34,670 nucleotides of DNA from an uncultured Bacteroides sp. (GTDB lineage Bacteria; Bacteroidota; Bacteroidia; Bacteroidales; Bacteroidaceae). Below are positions 16,318 to 24,195 of this stretch, one piece after another. Below the pieces are notes generated by a model. It did no database searches and had not been told where the DNA came from. It saw nothing but the letters and a program-made list of their open reading frames with translations. The stretch spans positions 1 through 34,670 of the forward strand of contig CAMTPA010000031.1 in the NCBI GenBank assembly GCA_947074275.1, given 5' to 3'. A program made the translations under genes and the position numbers. The stretch's first letter is position 1. Every line of letters starts with the position of its first letter.

Positions 16318-16338
16318 AAAACTGCGGTCAATAAACAA

Positions 16339-16370
16339 AAAAGAGATAAGCAATAATGCTTATCTCTTTT
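16339..16370 (-). terminator. Rho-independent terminator of the GH3 gene
   Basis: AAAAGAGATAAGCA (16339-16352) and TGCTTATCTCTTTT (16357-16370) form a 14-bp stem with a 4-nt loop. Read on the minus strand, the hairpin follows the GH3 stop codon by 28 bases and runs into TTTTTTG. It separates GH3 from the kinase operon. Confidence 0.88.
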
Positions 16371-16398
16371 CAAAAACGAAACGATTTATTACTTGTTT

Positions 16399-18699
16399 TT
16401 ATTTCACTACAAATGATTCTTTAAGCAATACATCATCGGCCGATGATGGGCCAACCATCACAATAAATTCACCTGGTTCTACCCCATATTGCATCTTCTT
16501 ATTATAGAATGCCAATTTATCGGGAGTAATAGTGAAAGTTATAGTTTTGCTTTCTCCCGGTTTTAGTGTGACACGTGCAAAATCTTTCAATTCTTTCACA
16601 GGACGAGTAGCACTACTAAAACGGTCGCGGATATAAAGCTGTACAATTTCTGTACCTTCACGACTACCTGTATTTTTCAATTTCACAGTAGCATTTACCG
16701 TTCCCTTCTTACCAATCTCGCTTGCCGACAATTTCAAGTCGCTATATTCATAGGTGGTATATGACAACCCATAACCAAATGGATAGAGTGGTGTACTGGG
16801 TTTATTGTCAACATACGGATGGAAATATTGAGAAGGTTTGTGGTTATAAATCATTTGAAGCTGACCTACACTATGAGGAATAGTCACAGCTAATTTGGCA
16901 GATGGGTTTACTTGTCCATAAAGAATTTCGGCAATAGCTTGTCCGCCATACATACCTGGTGCCCAGCCTTCGATAATAGCAGGAAGATTTTGTGCAGCCC
17001 ACTCCACGCCCAACGGACGACCGTTGATGAGAATAAGAATAGTAGGTTTGCCCGATGCTGCTACTTTCTTAATCAGTTCATTTTGTAATCCAACCAAATC
17101 GATATCGGAACGATCGGTATCTTCACCATCTGTTCTGTCGAGCCAACGGAAACGCATCATATATTCACCCGCTACCACAATGTTCAAGTCCGATTGTTTG
17201 GCAAGTGCTGCCGCTTCTTCAATTTTCGCAGGATTCATATTGCGTGGATCCCACCCTTGATCTACGAAGTTGAATTGCGTTTCGGGAGAAATCTGACGCA
17301 ATCCTTCAAGAATAGTTGTTACATCTTCGGGTTCGCCTGGTGCACTCCAGTCACCAAGTATATTGTGGTCATCAGCATTGATACCTGTCACCATTATCTT
17401 CTTATATTTAGAAGCATCGAGTGGAAGCACACCATCGTTTTTAAGCAAAACCACTCCGTTGCGTGCCGATTCCAAAGCTGTTTGACGATGCTCATCACAC
17501 ATACGAACAGTCATACTTTGTGCTTCATCGGCATAAGGATGTTCAAACAGGCCAAGACGGAACTTCACATCCAAAATGCGACGAACAGATTCGTCTATTC
17601 GAGATTCGGGAATACGTCCTTCTTTTACCAGCTCTGTTACCAATTCATTCCAATAAATGCCGTGCATATGCATATCCATGCCTGCCATAATTGATTGATA
17701 AAAGGCCTCTTTCAAGTTTTCGGCGGTAGCGTGAAGGTCGTGAATGTGCTCTATATCCATCCAGTCACTCACTACAAATCCTTTAAACTTCCATTCATTG
17801 CGAAGCACATCGGTTATCAACCATTCGTTTTCGTGACAAGGTATCCCATTCAACTCATTGTGAGCCGTCATCAAAGACATAGCACCAGCCTCAACACCTG
17901 CTTTAAAAGGAGGGAAAAACACCTCGTAGAGTGTACGAACTGAAATATCAGTAGGCGATCCATTGGTACCGTTGATAGGCTGACTACCACCAACAAAGTG
18001 CTTGATACAAGCCAATACATCCTCTTGACTATCAAAGTTCCCTTGATAACCTTTTACGGACTCAACACCCATCAATGTTACCAAATAAGGATCTTCACCA
18101 AACGTCTCTCCCACTCGTCCCCAACGTGGGTCGCGAGCCACTTCTACATTTGGGTTGAAAGTCCACTGCATATTCATTGCACGCATCTCACGAGCTGTTT
18201 GGCGAGCAATGGTATATGCCATAGCAGTATCGAACGAGCAAGCTAAGTTGATACTGGTGGGATAAATTGTATTTTTGGGTGCATAAGCATTGCCGTGAAT
18301 TGCATCGATACCAAAGATAATAGGAATTTGGAGACGGCTTTTCATAGCCAATCCTTGCAAATAGTTGGCTTCTTTAAGCGTCATTACGTGAAGAAATGAA
18401 CCAACAAGCCCTTCTTCGGTGTAGCGTTCAATGTCTTTTTCGGTAAAACCAGGATAAAAGGCATTGGCCGTGTTGTTTTTCAAATCCTCTTCGGTCATTG
18501 TGGCACTGTTTGCTTTGATGTGCTCCACACCTACAAACTGATTCATCTGACCCACTTTCTCTTCAAGGGTCATTCTTTTTAGCAAATCGTCTACACGTGC
18601 CGCAACAGGTGCGTTCGGATCTTTATAAACCTCGTTCTTCTCGCCCGAGCACGAACAAATACTAATTCCAATAGTCATAATTAATAAGATGTTTCTCAT
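16399..18699 (-). CDS. GH3 beta-glucosidase (BglX-like lipoprotein)
   Basis: The 766-residue enzyme removes non-reducing-end beta-linked glucose (or related sugars) from oligosaccharides. It begins with a lipoprotein signal (I-S-I-C-S-C; Cys17 or Cys15). The GH3 TIM barrel contains I-K-H-F (232-235) and the nucleophile Asp312 in V-S-D-W, followed by the alpha/beta sandwich domain and a C-terminal fibronectin-III-like domain ending at F-V-V-K. The length and order match BglX. Residues after the cysteine (S-G-E-K-N) are less acidic than those of the surface lipoproteins here, which suggests a periplasm-facing anchor. Its own promoter and terminator make it a single-gene unit. In a mannan locus it points to glucomannan as substrate. 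Confidence 0.93.
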   Translation of the reverse strand: MRNILLIMTIGISICSCSGEKNEVYKDPNAPVAARVDDLLKRMTLEEKVGQMNQFVGVEHIKANSATMTEEDLKNNTANAFYPGFTEKDIERYTEEGLVGSFLHVMTLKEANYLQGLAMKSRLQIPIIFGIDAIHGNAYAPKNTIYPTSINLACSFDTAMAYTIARQTAREMRAMNMQWTFNPNVEVARDPRWGRVGETFGEDPYLVTLMGVESVKGYQGNFDSQEDVLACIKHFVGGSQPINGTNGSPTDISVRTLYEVFFPPFKAGVEAGAMSLMTAHNELNGIPCHENEWLITDVLRNEWKFKGFVVSDWMDIEHIHDLHATAENLKEAFYQSIMAGMDMHMHGIYWNELVTELVKEGRIPESRIDESVRRILDVKFRLGLFEHPYADEAQSMTVRMCDEHRQTALESARNGVVLLKNDGVLPLDASKYKKIMVTGINADDHNILGDWSAPGEPEDVTTILEGLRQISPETQFNFVDQGWDPRNMNPAKIEEAAALAKQSDLNIVVAGEYMMRFRWLDRTDGEDTDRSDIDLVGLQNELIKKVAASGKPTILILINGRPLGVEWAAQNLPAIIEGWAPGMYGGQAIAEILYGQVNPSAKLAVTIPHSVGQLQMIYNHKPSQYFHPYVDNKPSTPLYPFGYGLSYTTYEYSDLKLSASEIGKKGTVNATVKLKNTGSREGTEIVQLYIRDRFSSATRPVKELKDFARVTLKPGESKTITFTITPDKLAFYNKKMQYGVEPGEFIVMVGPSSADDVLLKESFVVK

Positions 18700-18758
18700 A
18701 ATTCATTTTATATTTAACTGTTATTCGGTATCAAACTTAAAAGATGTCATTAATTCTT

Positions 18759-18788
18759 CAAAGTTAAAAAAAATATCATTTAAACAAG
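18759..18788 (-). promoter_or_regulatory. Promoter of the GH3 gene
   Basis: On the minus strand CTTG (18785-18788) and TAACTTTG (18759-18766) are 18 bp apart, near the -33/-7 consensus. The -33 box abuts the terminator hairpin of the upstream epimerase gene. The leader would be about 55 nt. Confidence 0.6.
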
Positions 18789-18789
18789 A

Positions 18790-18839
18790 AATAATAGGTA
18801 ATCTATTGCTTCTTATGAAACAATAGATTACCTATTATT
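18790..18839 (-). terminator. Terminator hairpin after the epimerase gene
   Basis: The arms 18790-18808 and 18821-18839 pair perfectly over 19 bp with a 12-nt loop. On the minus strand the hairpin lies 44 bases after the epimerase stop and is followed by TTCTTGTTT. Confidence 0.82.
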
Positions 18840-18883
18840 AACGATATTGATACCTTACGCACATAGCCCACCTAATGGGATTA

Positions 18884-20089
18884 TCAAATTTCCTCTTTAG
18901 AAAACCGTTCTATCACCTCCATACACATACGTCCGTTGTGGTAAGGGCATTTCCAGAAACCTGCTTTATCATCTTCTTTATTGATGGTATCATCGGCTCG
19001 GATGCTCCAAAACCATTCACCATTTTCCCTATCAAGCAAACGTTCTTTTGCAAAAGCCCAACAGTCTATGGCTTTTTCCAGAGCATCTTCATTGCCAAAA
19101 TGCTGATAGATATTGAGGTAACCCACCACTGCTTCAGCTTGTACCCACCAGTGCCTATCAGCATCGGTATGGTTGGTGTCCATATTCTTTTCGTAAATCA
19201 TTCCCTTTGTTGGTGTGTAACCTTCGCTTGCCGCATCGGCTATGCGAATCACAAGCGGCTCTACTCGTTTCAGCAATTCCTCATCACCCAGCTCCAAAGC
19301 AGCTTCGTGAATCAGCCAAGAAGCTTCAATATCGTGTCCGTATGAAACGATGTTGTATTTATTGTTCCAATCATCGTCAAAAAAGAGGTTCAAATGAGCT
19401 GTTTTCTCATCCAATATCTTTTCCACAAAAAGAACAATCAGGTTGCGCAGTTGCTTCTTCAAACGTTCATCTTTCCACACACGATAAAGATTCGTGTAAG
19501 GTTCGAGAATATGAAGATGGGTGTTCATCGTCTTGCGTTCGTTAGCGTCTTTCGCACTCAGGCGCATATCGGCTATTTCTTCCCACTGCTGAGTAAGAGC
19601 CTCGCAATAGCCATTTTTTACAGCATCAAAACTATATTTCTCAATGGTATCGAACAGGCGAGTAGCCCATAGAAGTGCATCTTCGTCGCCCGTAGCACGA
19701 TTGTATTCACTTAAACCATAAATGGCAAAGCCCAAAGCATAAATTTGTTTCTTTGTATCAATCGGATCGCCTTTATAGTCGAGACACCAATAGAGACCAC
19801 CGTATTCCGGATCATAAAAATAGTCTATCAGATACTTTTTGGCACGAGTGGCAGTTTCAAGATATTCTTCTTTCCCTAAGAGCCGATAAGCAGCCGAGAA
19901 TGTCCACAAGATACGTGCGTTTAATATCGCACCTTTGTCTGCTTCGGGCATCAGCACCTCTTCACCCGTAATGCGACCGTAGAATCCTCCATTTATAGGA
20001 TCTATCATTTTATTCATCCAGTAAGAAAGAATGTTATCTGTGAGCACTTCGTGCATTTCGTGCTTCAAGGTTTTAATTTTCTGTTCCAT
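18884..20089 (-). CDS. AGE-family cellobiose/mannobiose 2-epimerase
   Basis: The 401-residue cytoplasmic enzyme belongs to the N-acylglucosamine 2-epimerase superfamily with an (alpha/alpha)6 barrel. It shows H-L-H-I-L-E-P-Y (191-198), S-Y-G-H-D-I-E-A-S-W with His252, D-R-H-W-W-V-Q-A-E-A (311-320) and C-P-Y-H-N-G-R with His384; His252 and His384 match the catalytic pair of cellobiose 2-epimerases. In the mannan pathway it converts beta-1,4-mannobiose to mannosylglucose, the substrate of the GH130 enzyme encoded two genes upstream. The length is usual for the family. It has its own promoter because a terminator separates it from the transporter gene. Confidence 0.92.
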   Translation of the reverse strand: MEQKIKTLKHEMHEVLTDNILSYWMNKMIDPINGGFYGRITGEEVLMPEADKGAILNARILWTFSAAYRLLGKEEYLETATRAKKYLIDYFYDPEYGGLYWCLDYKGDPIDTKKQIYALGFAIYGLSEYNRATGDEDALLWATRLFDTIEKYSFDAVKNGYCEALTQQWEEIADMRLSAKDANERKTMNTHLHILEPYTNLYRVWKDERLKKQLRNLIVLFVEKILDEKTAHLNLFFDDDWNNKYNIVSYGHDIEASWLIHEAALELGDEELLKRVEPLVIRIADAASEGYTPTKGMIYEKNMDTNHTDADRHWWVQAEAVVGYLNIYQHFGNEDALEKAIDCWAFAKERLLDRENGEWFWSIRADDTINKEDDKAGFWKCPYHNGRMCMEVIERFSKEEI

Positions 20090-20154
20090 TGTTTTTCTGA
20101 TATTTATGATTAATGGTCAACAATGCTAAGTACAACCAACATTGTTTTAGATGT

Positions 20155-20186
20155 CAAAAATAACTCTATACAAAGAAAGAAACAAA
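20155..20186 (-). promoter_or_regulatory. Promoter of the epimerase gene
   Basis: On the minus strand TTTG (20183-20186) and TATTTTTG (20155-20162) are 20 bp apart, a full consensus match. The leader of about 60 nt contains AACAATG and CATTGTT (20120-20146), which could form a small hairpin. Confidence 0.65.
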
Positions 20187-20261
20187 TATGATATTAACTG
20201 ATATTGATACAATTATATCATTTTCACAAGTTTCTCATAACTTTCAACTCTACAAAAACAA

Positions 20262-20295
20262 AGACCCGCTATCTTTCGTAAAAGACAACGGGTCT
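20262..20295 (-). terminator. Terminator after the symporter gene
   Basis: The arms 20262-20276 and 20281-20295 pair over 15 bp (two G-U pairs) with a 4-nt loop. On the minus strand the hairpin is followed by TTTGTTTTTG. It marks the probable end of the long unit that starts at susC. Confidence 0.88.
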
Positions 20296-20349
20296 CAAAC
20301 CAACTCTATTAAAAACTACGAATTATAAAAAGTTAACCTTAAACTAATA

Positions 20350-21729
20350 TTATTCTTCTTTACTATGACGCTTCGCCTCAAGGGTAGAAGTGATATCCTT
20401 CATTTTCAGTTCGCTCAATGGATAGAGACTAATGAAAATAACACTCAATACAGTGCCGATAGCTGGGAGTATACTCAAAAACATCTTGATACCATTGATT
20501 GCTTCGGGAGTTTGTTCTGCATTTGCTTGAAAACCAAAATAGGCCAACAACCAGCCTGTAACAGCACTACCAATGGCCCAACCAAACTTTTGGCTCATAG
20601 ACGATGACGAGAATATCAGCCCTGTGGCACGATTGCCGGTTTTCAGTTCCGAATAGTCGGCACAATCGGCATACATAGACCAAAGTAATGGGAAGATGCT
20701 ACCTGCACAAATACTAATAAGTACTTGGAATATGAAAATCAAAGTCAGCTGGTCGCGATCGAACCAATAGAATATAATGCTCAGAACCGTAGCAATCACC
20801 ATTGCACCCATATAAGTAGCTTTTTTACCTATGCGATTGCTCACAGGTGCAGCAAGCACCACACCAATGATATTGGCAGCTTGCCCCACCGCAAGATAAA
20901 GTCCACTTAGCACAAAGCTCACACCAGCAAGTGATACAGAATCATAACTATCCTCTACTATGAAATATTTAAAATAATATACCGTAGCACCGTCACGTAT
21001 GGAGTTGAACACCAAAGCTGCTACACCAGCACCCAACAAAATCCACCAAGGACGATTGTGAAATAAGTCCTTCAAATCATCTTTTAATGGGTTTTGCTTT
21101 TCTTTCATTGGTTTCACACGCTCTTTAGTCCAAGCAAAGCAGCCATAGAACAACAGCGCACACATAACAGCAATCACAATCACCGCCATTGTCCAACCGT
21201 GCTGCTCCGTGTGTCCATCTGCAAAATAGTTTACCATCGGCATAAACAATAGCAACGCTACAAAACTACCGATATAAGCAAATGTCATACGATAGGTTGA
21301 AAGCGTATTACGCTCTTTGGGGTCGGGACTTAACACGCCCAACAAAGAGGCGTAAGGAACATTGATAGCCGAATACACCATCATCATCAACGAATAGGTG
21401 ATATAGGCATAAACCAACTTCGCTGTGCCGCCCCAATCGGGTGTGACAAAGGTGAAAATACCGATTACCGCAAAAGGAACAGCCAGATAAAGCAGATAGG
21501 GACGAAACTTTCCCCAACGCGTTTGAGTGCGATCGGCCACAATTCCACAAATGGGGTCGAAAGCTGAGTCCCATACACGTGTGATAAGAAACATCGTACC
21601 AACAATGGCAGCAGGAAGCCCAAACACATCGGTATAAAAAATCATTAGGTAAGAGCCAAACAACTTCCAAAACATAGAAGATGCCATATCGCCAAACCCA
21701 TATCCTATCTTTTCTTTAAGCTTTATCAT
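20350..21729 (-). CDS. GPH-family sugar:cation symporter
   Basis: The 459-residue inner-membrane protein has about 12 hydrophobic segments and the MelB/GPH signature near the N terminus (K-E-K-I-G-Y-G-F-G-D-M and D-S-A-F-D-P-I-C-G near 50-60). It probably carries mannobiose or related disaccharides from periplasm to cytoplasm with a cation. The ATG at 21729 was chosen; the longer frame would start with TTG at 21738. The GH130 gene ends 17 bp upstream, so the two are co-transcribed. A transporter in this position is part of the known B. fragilis mannan operon. Confidence 0.92.
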   Translation of the reverse strand: MIKLKEKIGYGFGDMASSMFWKLFGSYLMIFYTDVFGLPAAIVGTMFLITRVWDSAFDPICGIVADRTQTRWGKFRPYLLYLAVPFAVIGIFTFVTPDWGGTAKLVYAYITYSLMMMVYSAINVPYASLLGVLSPDPKERNTLSTYRMTFAYIGSFVALLLFMPMVNYFADGHTEQHGWTMAVIVIAVMCALLFYGCFAWTKERVKPMKEKQNPLKDDLKDLFHNRPWWILLGAGVAALVFNSIRDGATVYYFKYFIVEDSYDSVSLAGVSFVLSGLYLAVGQAANIIGVVLAAPVSNRIGKKATYMGAMVIATVLSIIFYWFDRDQLTLIFIFQVLISICAGSIFPLLWSMYADCADYSELKTGNRATGLIFSSSSMSQKFGWAIGSAVTGWLLAYFGFQANAEQTPEAINGIKMFLSILPAIGTVLSVIFISLYPLSELKMKDITSTLEAKRHSKEE

Positions 21730-21746
21730 AGTATTCAAGTGTTTAT

Positions 21747-22925
21747 TTATTTTTTAGCCAACAATTCCAAGTTGTGCGTTATCATATTTTTTAGTGTCTC
21801 TACCGATGCGGATGTAGTCAAGCCATCTTGGGGTGTGTTCATACAGTAGTCCACCAACTTATCGACAGTAGAGGTAGCCACGTGCATACGAGTATCCGAA
21901 GAAGCATAGTAGATAAACACTTTTCCGTCTTCATCGGCAATCCATCCGTTGGTGAACAGCACATTCGACACATCCCCTATGCGTTCATCGCCTTCGGGAG
22001 CCAAGAAATAGCCCGCAGGAGCAGCAGTCACTTTGGTAGGGTCTTCGAGCGAAGTCATATACATATAAAGTACATAGCGCAAACCTGCTGCACAACCACG
22101 CACACCGTGTGCCAAGTGCAACCAGCCTTTGTCGGTTTTGATAGGGTGAGGTCCCTCACCATTTTTCACCTCTTTGATGGTATGATAATAGCGTGCATCA
22201 ATGATTTTTTCATCTTTCACCTCTGCGTTCTCCATCGAGTCCACCAAAGCCCAACCGATTCCACCACCACTACCTGCATCAATAAATCCATCTTGCGGAC
22301 GAGTATAAAGCGCATATTTTCCACTCAAAAATTCCGGATGAAGCACCACGTTGCGCTGTTGACTTTTACTCTTCAAGTCGGGCAAGCGTTCCCAATTTAC
22401 CAAATCCTTGGTGCGAGCGATACCACAAGTTGCCGTTGCCGTAGACAAGTCGCCTTTTGGAGCAGCAGGATCGTGACGTTCGGCACAGAAAAGCCCGTAA
22501 ATCCACCCATCTTCGTGAACAGTCAAACGCATATCGTAGATATTGGTTGCAGGGTCAATGTCGTCGGGCATTGTCACAGGAAAATCCCAAAAGCGGAAAT
22601 TATCCACTCCGTTGGGGCTTTCTGCTACTGCAAAAAACGATTTACGATCACTTCCCTCTACACGCACCACCAATAGATATTTGCCATTCCATTTGATAGC
22701 ACCCGAATTTAAAGTGGCATTCATTCCGATGCGCTCCATCAAATATGGATTTGTTTTTTCATCCAAGTCGTAACGCCAAATTATGGGAGTATGAGCAGCC
22801 GTCAAAATAGGAAACTCATAACGTGTCACAACTCCGTTGCTATCTTCCATTGGTTCGTTCTTGCGTGTCAATAGTGCTTCGTGGCTGTCTAAAAGTGCAG
22901 CCACTTTATCTTTATACGATTGCAT
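21747..22925 (-). CDS. GH130 4-O-beta-D-mannosyl-D-glucose phosphorylase
   Basis: The enzyme cleaves beta-1,4-mannosyl-glucose with phosphate into alpha-mannose-1-phosphate and glucose in the cytoplasm. The 392-residue five-bladed beta-propeller protein has Asp131 in N-I-Y-D-M-R-L, the same number as the catalytic Asp of the characterised B. fragilis phosphorylase, and phosphate-site candidates in V-V-R-V-E-G (87-91) and near Y-H-T-I-K. There is no signal peptide. It lies between the GH26 gene (33 bp) and the symporter gene (17 bp), the same order as in the B. fragilis operon. The close match to that enzyme supports mannosylglucose rather than mannan-oligosaccharide specificity. Confidence 0.94.
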   Translation of the reverse strand: MQSYKDKVAALLDSHEALLTRKNEPMEDSNGVVTRYEFPILTAAHTPIIWRYDLDEKTNPYLMERIGMNATLNSGAIKWNGKYLLVVRVEGSDRKSFFAVAESPNGVDNFRFWDFPVTMPDDIDPATNIYDMRLTVHEDGWIYGLFCAERHDPAAPKGDLSTATATCGIARTKDLVNWERLPDLKSKSQQRNVVLHPEFLSGKYALYTRPQDGFIDAGSGGGIGWALVDSMENAEVKDEKIIDARYYHTIKEVKNGEGPHPIKTDKGWLHLAHGVRGCAAGLRYVLYMYMTSLEDPTKVTAAPAGYFLAPEGDERIGDVSNVLFTNGWIADEDGKVFIYYASSDTRMHVATSTVDKLVDYCMNTPQDGLTTSASVETLKNMITHNLELLAKK

Positions 22926-22958
22926 AATTCTAAAATTAAATTAGGTTGACTGATTATT

Positions 22959-24059
22959 TTATTTATAAAGTTTGCCCTCTACATCTTTGGCAAAAAGTGT
23001 TTTAGGTTGGTTGTAAAATAGCACAAAATCATCTGCTGATACTTGTTCGGGATAAGGAGCATAATAGTGTCCCTCTTTTTCGCGAGCATTGCGCCACACC
23101 ACTACATAAGAAACAGGATAGTCACCAATAATGGGCAACAACGTTTCTGTCCACCAAGTAGAATCAGGAATAGCCTCAAAACCTGTTTCAGTTATTGCAA
23201 TGGCTTTATCGTGAGCCTTGCCTACTTGTTCGAGAATAGCAAGCGAACGCTGCATCGACTCTATGTATTGTTCACGATCGAATTGATAAGCATCAAAACC
23301 CAATAGATCTATAATATCATCACCCGGATAACGTTCTAAGAATTGTACACTGTCTTGGGGCTCTGTTCCTGGCGAATAAGCATAAAGCAAATTGTCAACA
23401 CCTTTTTCATTCATCCGATTGTAAGTTATACGCCAAAGTGTTTTATACTGTTCGGGGTTACACAAAGCTTGTCCCCACCAGAACCAACTACCTGTATGCT
23501 CGTGCCAAGGGCGAAATAAGATGGGAACTTTGGTACCATCTTCAGTTTTAAGACTATTCATAAAATCGGCAGCATTGTCAATCCAACCAATGAACTTTTC
23601 GTGGTTTTCGCCACCTGGCAATACAGATGCTACTACAGTAGAATCGCTTATATCCCACGAGCTTCCACCTGTTTTGGGATTGTCTAAATGCCAACTGATG
23701 GTATTCATTCCACCACGTTCATACTGTTTGATAATCTCTTTACGTATTTTATCGAATGATACGTTATCGAGGCTATTTTCTGCCCCCAACTCAATGTGTC
23801 CAATATCGAAGGACATCACTGCGGGATAATCGCCACTAACACTTTTCACGTCGCTACGATCTTCATCACCTTCCCAACCTATTCCGTAAAGCGGGTCATC
23901 GTGATGACCAAACATCAATCCTTGTTGTGGCATCTCACGCAAACTGGTCAATAACGTCTCTGTTTCAATGGTACGATTGAGCTTAGATTGCTCCGTTTGG
24001 CAAGAAAACAAGCCAAAAGACAATAAAGTCATACCTACTACTAAATTCTTCTTATTCAT
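22959..24059 (-). CDS. GH26 beta-mannanase (ManA-like, mannobiose-forming type)
   Basis: The 366-residue protein is a lipoprotein (L-F-S-C, Cys20) with one GH26 TIM barrel. The acid/base is Glu187 in F-R-P-W-H-E and the nucleophile Glu291 in I-T-E-T-G-F. The start at 24059 was preferred over the upstream ATG at 24104 because it puts the signal peptide at the N terminus. In B. fragilis the mannanase next to the phosphorylase is an exo-enzyme releasing mannobiose; that activity is likely here but not proven. After the cysteine come Q-T-E-Q-S-K, with little acid, suggesting a periplasmic anchor. The 136-bp gap to the upstream GH26 gene holds a 22-bp repeat array. Confidence 0.92.
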   Translation of the reverse strand: MNKKNLVVGMTLLSFGLFSCQTEQSKLNRTIETETLLTSLREMPQQGLMFGHHDDPLYGIGWEGDEDRSDVKSVSGDYPAVMSFDIGHIELGAENSLDNVSFDKIRKEIIKQYERGGMNTISWHLDNPKTGGSSWDISDSTVVASVLPGGENHEKFIGWIDNAADFMNSLKTEDGTKVPILFRPWHEHTGSWFWWGQALCNPEQYKTLWRITYNRMNEKGVDNLLYAYSPGTEPQDSVQFLERYPGDDIIDLLGFDAYQFDREQYIESMQRSLAILEQVGKAHDKAIAITETGFEAIPDSTWWTETLLPIIGDYPVSYVVVWRNAREKEGHYYAPYPEQVSADDFVLFYNQPKTLFAKDVEGKLYK

Positions 24060-24117
24060 TTTTCTATTCCTTATTATAAATGAAGTAAACCTTCTTTTCA
24101 ACATCGAATATTCTACT

Positions 24118-24184
24118 TAGTTTCAATGCGGTGAAACTTTTGTTTCAAGGGTGTGAAACTTTTGTTTCATCGCATTGAAACTAA
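24118..24184. repeat. Three tandem 22-bp palindromic units between the GH26 genes
   Basis: Units begin at 24119, 24141 and 24163, each of the form N-GTTTCA-N6-TGAAAC-N3. The 17-mer GTGAAACTTTTGTTTCA occurs at 24131 and 24153, 22 bp apart, and each copy is also a TGAAAC-TTTT-GTTTCA hairpin. TAGTTTCAATGCG (24118-24130) and CGCATTGAAACTA (24171-24183) form an outer 13-bp perfect stem. In the transcript it would fold as one large stem carrying two small hairpins. It lies in the 136-bp gap between two co-directional genes. It may protect mRNA or tune expression of downstream genes; function unknown. Confidence 0.88.
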
Positions 24185-24195
24185 ACCAACTTCGC

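Noticed and set aside
21828..22676. 282-codon plus-strand frame opposite the GH130 gene
   Set aside because: It lies wholly within a well-identified gene and its translation is His/Cys-rich with no domain.
24060..24104. Longer N terminus for the ManA-like GH26
   Set aside because: It would bury the lipoprotein signal peptide 15 residues inside the protein.
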